From contig CM036618.1 in assembly GCA_020746105.1 (NCBI GenBank), forward strand, positions 106,900,622 through 106,964,621: a DNA stretch of 64,000 nt, in the 5' to 3' direction. The notes beneath the pieces were generated by a model. That model was not told the origin of the DNA and did no database searches. It worked only from the letters and a program-made list of their open reading frames with translations. The translations under genes were made by a program, and so were the position numbers. Each line of letters begins with the position of its first letter. The first letter of the stretch is position 1. This DNA comes from Trogon surrucura. Its lineage: Eukaryota > Chordata > Aves > Trogoniformes > Trogonidae. Shown here piece after piece: positions 57,499 through 64,000 of the stretch.

Positions 57499-58169
57499 GA
57501 AGCATAGCTACCACCACAGATCCAGCGACGTCTCGCAGGGCCGCCTGTTTTGATTCTGTGGGGAAGATTCTTCAAAGAATAGCTGTTCACGGTGGCGTTT
57601 TATAGTGTTCCCAGAGCCGCTTTGCTTATCCTCCGCCTGTTCAGCGCATGCGCACGAGGGTCGTCAGGAGCGATCTTCACCCCCCCCCAGCGTCGCCTCT
57701 GTCAGTGGGGCATGCATAGGTGTCCGGAGGGCCCCTTTTTGACAGACGTAGGATGACTTGGCAATTTGTATATCTTTGCGCTTGCACACCGTTGGGCTTT
57801 CATGCTTGCAGGGCGGCTGCCTTATCTGCAGTTACATCGGTGAGCTCACACACTGGTGGGCTTGCAAGACAACAGCTGTATCGGCGGTTGAGCCAGACCC
57901 AGAAGTTGTTGTTCAGGACTTCGAGCCCCGTGGCTTATCGGGGCTGGGCCCTGAAGTTGTCTTTATCAATAGTCAAGTTCTGTGGCTTATCAGGGCTGGG
58001 CTCTGAAGTTGTTGTTTTAGCAGAGGTCCAAGCTTGCAACAGCAGCCTTGTAACACAGTCTCTTCTTCCGCGGGGTCTTTTAGCAAGGATGAAACAAGTA
58101 TTTCTTCACCGGGCATTTTAGCAAGTTTTAACACCAGCAAGGTTGAGGCAAACGTTCTTAACACAGTCT
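57499..58169. other. GC-rich flank of the ERVL RT, possibly LTR-derived (unit 2)
   Basis: Counterpart of 30,840-31,510, with the GCGCATGCGC palindrome at 57644-57653 and the ~60-bp imperfect duplication. Confidence 0.3.
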
Positions 58170-59174
58170 CTTACAACCCCAGGATCCCGTTGGCCCTCTT
58201 GGCCGCCAGGGCATGTTGCTGTCCCATAGGACTCCAAGGTCTTTCTGAACAGGGCTGCTTTCCAGCAGGACATCCCTTAATCTGTGCTGGTGCCTGGTGT
58301 TATTCCTCCCCAGGTGCAGGACTCTACACTTGTCCTTCCTGAACTTCATGAGGTGGCCTTCAGAATGAGCCGCTCCACCATCTTCCCAGGGATGGAGGTG
58401 AGGCTGACTGGTCTGTAGTTGCCTGGGTCCTCCTTCTTGCCCTTTTTGAAGACTGGAGTGACATTGGCTTTCTTCCAGTCCTCAGGCACCTCTCCCATAC
58501 CCCACGGTTTTTCAAAGATGATGCAGACTGGCTCAGCCACAACATCAGCCAACTCTCTCAGCACACGTGGATGTACCCTGTCGGGGCCCGTGGATTTGTG
58601 CGTTTTCAGCTTTTGTAACAGTTCTCTAACCAAATCCTCACTGACCAGCAGAGAATCATCGTCACTCCAGTTTTGCTCCCTTACTTCTTCTAGGGACTAG
58701 AGTTCCGGAGGGCTGGCCTTAGGAGTAAAGACTGAGGCAAAGAAGGCATTCAGTCATTCTGCCATCTCTGCATCCCCTGGTATCGCATCTCCCGCCTCAT
58801 TTAGCGGCGGACCCACTCTTTGCCTACTCTTCCTTTTCTCATTGATCTATTTAAAGAAATTTTTCCTGTTTTCTTTCACTTCCCTAGCCAGACTAAATTC
58901 CAAGAGAGCCTTGGCCTTTCTTGTTGTTTGTCTACACACTCTGGCTGCATTTCTAGAATCCTCCCAATTCACCAGACCCTTTTTCCACTTACTGTCAATT
59001 TCCCTCTCCCATTGGAGTTTTTCCAGGAGCTCCTTGCCTAACCATGCAGATCTCCGGCTTCCTCTACTTGGTTTTCTTTTAGAGGGAATGCATTTATCGT
59101 GAGCCTGGGGTAGGCAGAGTTTGAATGTTGAGGAGCTCTCTTGTGCCCCCTTACCTTCCAGTAGCCTACTCTGC
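58170..59174 (-). mobile_element. CR1 ORF2 fragment with internal deletion (unit 2)
   Basis: Counterpart of 31,511-32,515. The catalytic RT core is deleted. Confidence 0.87.
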
Positions 59175-59439
59175 TGCGGGTGGCTCGGAGGGACCCTGCT
59201 TGCTGCTGGGACCAGCTGCCCCTCTCTGGAGGCCCCTGACTGCAGGGCCTCCCCTGGACTCCCTCTCCCACCCACTGGCCTCATCAGCTCCCCCTGGCAA
59301 GGGTGCCCAAGTAGCCCCTTTACAGCCACAGCCCCCCTCAGCCTCACTGCCCACACCTGGGGCTGCCTCTGTCCCAGCTGCAGCCCATGGGGAGCAGGGC
59401 CAGTGTTGCAAGTAAAAGGTTGTGTAGGACTGCTTTGGG

Positions 59440-62400
59440 TTAGTGGCAGCTGAGGGCTTTATTAATATTTTTGAGACAGGTCACAAAGAAAAGCACTTGA
59501 TCACTAGCCTGTTTAACAGAAGGAGTCGACGCAATTAGTTGCAATCAGAACAGCGACATCAAGACTCAGAAATGGCAAGGGTCACCCGAAACGTGCAGCA
59601 GGGTTACACATACACATGCTCAGAGCTTAACTCCCACACAGGGACAAGCCGACTAACCAACAATTCTAGATCAAATTACACGCACACCCACGGGGAAGGA
59701 CAGGCAACACGCAGAGGTTGGCACATGATCAGAATTGCCCTTTTTGTGAGTTTTCCTGATTACTCACTGCTGAGTGCCAGCATTGACCACCGGGTAGTGC
59801 ACAAACCTCACCAAATTGCTCCCACAGAGAAGGTGCCAGGCAGGAATGCTACTGCTGGCCTGCACCTGCCCCGGACAGCCCTCGCACAGCCCCGCTGACA
59901 CGGGTGATCCACACGTGCTGGTGGCGTGAGGAGAGAAGGGGTCTTGACGCTGTGCAAGTAGTGCTCAGCGCTAACGAAAACACTCCTGGGTGACCAACAC
60001 TGTTTCCAGCACAGATCCAAACCCCCTCCCCATCCCAGCTGCAATAGATAAAATGAACTCTAGCCCCGCCCAAGCCGGCGCAGATCCCCGCTACAGGAGA
60101 CGATGCTGGTGCTGGGACAAGTGATGACTTGTTAGCTCAGAGCAGTGCAGGTGCCTTTCCGTGGCCTGGGACGTCCATTTTCCAGAGGACAATTTAATTT
60201 CACCGAGGCTCGGCAGAGCCATTAGACCCGCAAGCACAGGCACTGTTGTGATGGTGGCCTCCGTTGGGTCATGAGTGTGACAATGTCGGTTGCCACAGCG
60301 CTGACCGAAGGATCGGAGTCGTTTCGCAAGGGCAGGAGAGCTGCAAGAGAAGGCAGCAGAGCAGACGTGAACCCCCACTTCCTGCAGGGACCCCCAGGAG
60401 TCCCCTCCAGGCCTCACCAGCCCCACCCGCCTCCTTCCCAGGCCAGGAGGAGCGGGGCAGACCAAGAGAGCAGCTGGAAGCTGCTGCTCAGGAATGCCCA
60501 GCGTGCCCCCGACACGCTCCCCTGCCCGGCTGGCCCAGCACTGCCCCTGCTCACCATCGCCGATATCGAACATCATCTGCCTGCCCAGGTTCCTCCAGCG
60601 CCGTACGGCCACCGCTAGACACAGAGCTCCCGTCAGACCTCTGTTCCCCACGCAGCACGCTCCCAGCAGCACGGCCCCCATGCTGCCAGCTGGGCTGCTC
60701 CCCCTCCTCCCCCTCTGCAGGGCTGACCCCTGCAAGGACAGTCCCCGAGCGCAGCGGTGGGGACGGGGGCCAGGCTGCCAGAAGAGGGTCCCCAGGGGCT
60801 GAGACTCACCGATGAACAGGACGGCCAGCTCTCGCACGGTGGGCTGAGGGTCCTTCAAGTAGGGCAGGCTCTGACGCACGCATTTCTCCACCTTAGGCCA
60901 GTTGTGCGCTACCTGGAGGGAGCATGAGGGCACGGGGCTGACACAGAGCTCCCCAGTTGGCCGGACCAGTCCCTCCTCCCAGCACCCCCTTCCCCACAGC
61001 GATTCCCATCTCCCAGGCAGAGCCCCGTGGGGCTGAGGTTCATAGGGACACCACGGAGGTGGCAGAGGGGGGGCCGGGGGGTGGCGAGACCCCTCTGTCC
61101 CACTGCCAGGGCCCACATGGGCCAGGGTCCCCTTCAGAACCCTGGAGGGGGGGAGGGGAGAGGGGCCTGCAGAAGATCTTTTGGGGACCCCGTTCTGGAT
61201 GGCGGTGAAGGAGGAGGCAGCTCCAGGCTGTGGGCTCTGGGCTGGAGCAGGGCAGGTGAGGCACAGCTGCGCAGCCCATCCCACGCACACGCGGGGCAGC
61301 CCTCGTCACTCCTGGCCATGGGGCTTGAGGGTTGTGCTCACCAGGCACTGTGCAATCAGGCACGACCCGTATGGTTCGGGCACGTCACGGGATATCGTCC
61401 ACCCTAGGAACTCTGCAGAGGTGAAGAAGCTGTGCAGAGAGGCCTGCAGAGAAACAGAGGCTGGGAGGTGGCATCGCAATCCAAGGAAGGAGACCAGGCA
61501 TCTCCTCCTCCAGCTCCTGCAGGGACAGCTGGGGACCCTGTAGGGACTCGTGTCAGGGGTGGCCGCGAGCTGCTGCCGAGCCCCGCTGCACCAGGCAGGG
61601 CAGCTCTGGGAAGTGTCTGCGACAGCTTTCCGGGCCCTGCTCGTGCTGGGTCTGCGAGGACCCTTTGTCCGGGCCGTGCTAGAGGAGGGCTGGATGGGGA
61701 GAGTGGGGTGGGAGGGGAGACCACCCCCCAGCCACCTCTGCAGCAGTGGGGAGGAAGAAGGCCGCGGTGGAACAAGTATTCCCAGACGGTGGCATCCGGC
61801 AGCCCTTGCCCCATATTCCCAGGCCATCCCCGTGGTGCCAGCACGCCCTTCCCTGCGTTGCTGGTCACTGTACCTCGGCCACGCGCTTCATCAGGTCACC
61901 CGTGTGGAAGAACAGCGGGAGCAGGGCCCTCCGCACTGCCTTCTTCATCTTCTTTTTATGCCTCCTGCCCACTGCAGTGCTCACGATGTCTGTGAAGAGG
62001 CGGATGGAGAGCTCCTGCACCTGGCTGGACTCCTGCTAGGGAGGAGGACAGAGGAACTGGAGCAACAGCCACACCATGCCCAGGATGAGCGAGGGCAGGG
62101 CACGGCTGATGGGAGGTGAGATGCTCCAGGGTCAGATCCGGAACCAGGAGCTGTGGGCCAGATCTGCAGCTGCGGCTGAACGGCCCCAGCGGCCTGAGAA
62201 GCTGAGATCTCAGAGGGGGGTGTGGCCAGAGTGCGGCTCGCAGGGCCGGGCTGAAGAGCAGCAGCCTGCGCCGAGTGCTTTCTGCGGGGCTGGGGCTCTC
62301 ACGGCAGCCTTACATCGTCAAAGAGGGGCAGGAGCTTCTTGACCAGCTGCACAGCCATGAGGCTGGCCTCTTCCTTCTTCAGGTGTTGGATCACATTCCT

Positions 62401-64000
62401 GAAGAACTCCAGGGCCTTCGTCTTGGCATCAGTGTTGGCATTCGGCAGCTGCTCCACGAGGTCAGGCAGCAGGACCGCCATTTTTCTTGCCTGTAGGAAA
62501 GATGCCGTTTCCTCCTTGTGAAGCACTGCAGGAGCACCCCGGCAGAAACACCCTGGTCGCTGAGCACCCGCCTCCCATCCGGCTTCCCAGTGGGTGGCAC
62601 AGGAGGAGTCCCTGCAGCAGCCTCCGGGCAGGCAGTAGCCACGGATGGGGATGGGGGCGAGCAGGAGGAAGGGAAGGGCGCGCAGGAGAGCAGTGTCCCT
62701 GCCCAGCCTCCCCCTTTTCTGCATGGCAGGCAGGGGCAGATGGATTGGCAGCCCGCTGTGCCCTGAGGGCTCCCCAGGCACCCACCAGCACCCTCCATCG
62801 CAGGGAGGGTGACCGGAGCCATCTCCTCACGTTCCGACTCCCAGCCAAGGCCAAACCACCCCATCACCCAGTGCCCCAGGCCCCAGCTGCCAACACGGCT
62901 GCGCTGGACTACACCCCACTCACCATCTCGGGTGTCTTTGAAATTGTGACGAGGGCCCTGAGCACCAGCGAGAGCATCACCGGGCTCGGGCGCCTCAGGA
63001 ACGGCTGGGCTTTGTACAGGGTGGCAAAGCCCTCGGCGTTGACATCGGCGCGGACCAGCAGCTGAAACGAAGACGGTAGTGAGAGAGCAGCAGAGCCTGA
63101 TGGGCTCCCTGTGCCGCACTGGCACCAAGGAACGCGGCACGTGGTGGGAGGCCAGCGTCTCCTCTGCCGAGCTGGAGCCCCCTCAGCCTGCGCGGGGGCC
63201 GTGCCTCTGCCCCAGGGGGCCTCTGGCTCCTGTCCCAGGGGTCCAGGTGGCAGAGCCGGGCAGGTGGATGCAGGCAGGGGACAGCAGCAACTTCGTGTTT
63301 GCGCACCGGGGCCAGGTTGACGCGGTGTGGCCCCGGGCTCCGGCTGTGTGGGGCAGGCAGGCACAGCCAGAAGGGGGCGTGGGCACTCACAGCCAAGGGG
63401 TAAATGCAGGCGTCCTCCACGGCGCAGCCGAACACCTTGTGCAGCCGCTGGTCCTGCAGCACGTCGAGCAGCTCCGACAAGACGTTCCACACAGCCCAAA
63501 GCACCGACAGCATCACCTCCCACAGGGCCAGGGCAGCGCTGCAGACGCAGAGTGCTCGCTCAGCATCTGCCTCGGCCGCTGCACCGGGCCCGGGCCGGCT
63601 GCCCTGGAGCCAGCGGTGCTGCGGCGCTGGCCCTGCGCGGGCAGGCAGGAGGGGGCTGAGCTGGTGTTCCCCGTGGGGCAGGGAGGAGCGTGGCAGTGGG
63701 GGTTAGGGTTAGGGCTGGTGTTCCCCGTGGGGAAGGGGGGGAGCGTGGCAGTGGGGGTTAGGGCTGGTGTTCCCCCTAGGGCAGGGAGGAGTGTGGTGGC
63801 AGGGCTCTGGCTTGGCCAGCTCTGGCTGCTGTGGCCCACCACCCAGCGGGGCTGGGAAGCGTGCTGGGGTGGAGGGCCCTGGTCTTCCTCGAGCGGTGGC
63901 CTGCAGTTTTCTGTGGGTCTGGCAGCCAGAGAGTCTCTGGGGCTCTCTCACCCCGGGGAGCAACATCTCCAGGCTGTCGGGGCCAGTACCTGTCACAGGC
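59440..64000 (-). CDS. MROH-like HEAT-repeat gene C, 3' part (partial, runs off the right edge)
   Basis: Exons on the minus strand: 64000-63990 (end of exon d), 63538-63391, 63061-62924, 62490-62314, 62035-61874, 61443-61342, 60912-60810, 60614-60555, 60340-60222 (stop TAA). All frames join without a break. The encoded blocks are VEDACIYPLA, SPVMLSLVLRALV, EFFRNVIQHLKKEEAS, QELSIRLFTDIV, LLPLFFHTGDLMKRVAE, FTSAEFLGWTISRDV, RQSLPYLKDPQPTVRELAV and a last exon with NDSDPSVSAVATDIVTL. These are MROH-family HEAT repeats. Exons 62035-61874 and 61443-61342 lack the stop and frameshift seen in gene B. It is probably a functional copy if its 5' exons beyond the window are intact. Confidence 0.75.
59458..59463 (-). 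terminator. Poly(A) signal of MROH gene C
   Basis: AATAAA on the minus strand, in the same place as in gene B, about 760 bases past the stop. Confidence 0.45.
63548..64000. repeat. Start of tandem unit 3
   Basis: The last 453 bases match 36,891-37,343 except for one extra G in a G-run and a 15-bp inversion at 63,848-63,862. This shows that the array continues past the window. Confidence 0.9.
63664..63810. repeat. Intronic G-rich minisatellite with TTAGGG motifs (unit 3)
   Basis: Third instance of the repeat at 116 and 37,006, with one extra G in a G-run. Confidence 0.8.

Larger units (their letters stand above)
36891..63547. repeat. Tandem unit 2 (26,657 bp)
   Basis: This is a complete unit that matches unit 1 without the provirus and solo LTR. 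From 43,385 on, it matches 16,726 onward at a nearly constant offset of about 26,660 with only scattered substitutions and 1-bp indels. It carries the empty site for the unit 1 insertion at about 43,383-43,390. Confidence 0.93.

Noticed and set aside
60091..61290. 399-codon minus-strand frame
   Set aside because: It runs through several MROH exons and introns; exon borders and phases explain the conserved pieces better.
1..64000. CRISPR array, tRNA or rRNA genes
   Set aside because: No spaced short repeats, cloverleaf-like sequences or rRNA blocks were seen; the long repeats are segmental duplication and retroelements.

Overview
The window looks like bird nuclear DNA: there is no compact bacterial gene order, many CR1 LINE pieces (the dominant avian/reptilian LINE), avian-type ERV LTRs, GT-AG introns, and a gene of the maestro/HEAT-repeat (MROH) type. 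Species and chromosome cannot be read from the sequence.

Large-scale layout. The window is a head-to-tail tandem array. Position 1 corresponds to 36,891 and again to 63,548. The second unit is 26,657 bp. The first is 36,890 bp because it carries a 10,460-bp insertion absent from the second. The third unit is cut by the window end. By eye, units 2 and 3, and the 16.8-36.9 kb part of unit 1 against unit 2, are almost identical. The first ~3 kb and the 4.1-5.2 kb part of unit 1 differ from unit 2 by roughly 2%, so divergence is mosaic.

Host gene. Each unit junction lies inside an MROH-like gene on the minus strand. Three instances are present: A (5' exons only, left edge), B (complete, about 40.6 to 32.8 kb, spanning the unit 1/2 junction) and C (3' exons, right edge). 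Exon phases agree across twelve coding exons, which makes the model strong. Gene B has an in-frame stop and a 1-bp frameshift in two 3' exons that are intact in gene C.

Mobile DNA. The unit-1-specific insertion is nested: an ~1.19-kb solo LTR (imperfect 5-bp duplication) was itself hit by a 9,266-bp provirus on the minus strand (4-bp duplication GGGA). Its two 504-bp LTRs are identical by eye. Gag and pol are gammaretrovirus-like, but the Env surface subunit carries three tandem immunoglobulin-like domains, which I regard as the most unusual thing here. The gag stop is an in-frame UGA followed by CUAG, and pol has one frameshift in RT. Both main units also hold a near full-length CR1 (minus), a CR1 interrupted by a truncated betaretrovirus-like LTR-gag segment, an ERVL-like RT open for 392 codons, further CR1 fragments, and several kilobases with nothing I recognise. 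No tRNA, rRNA or CRISPR was seen.
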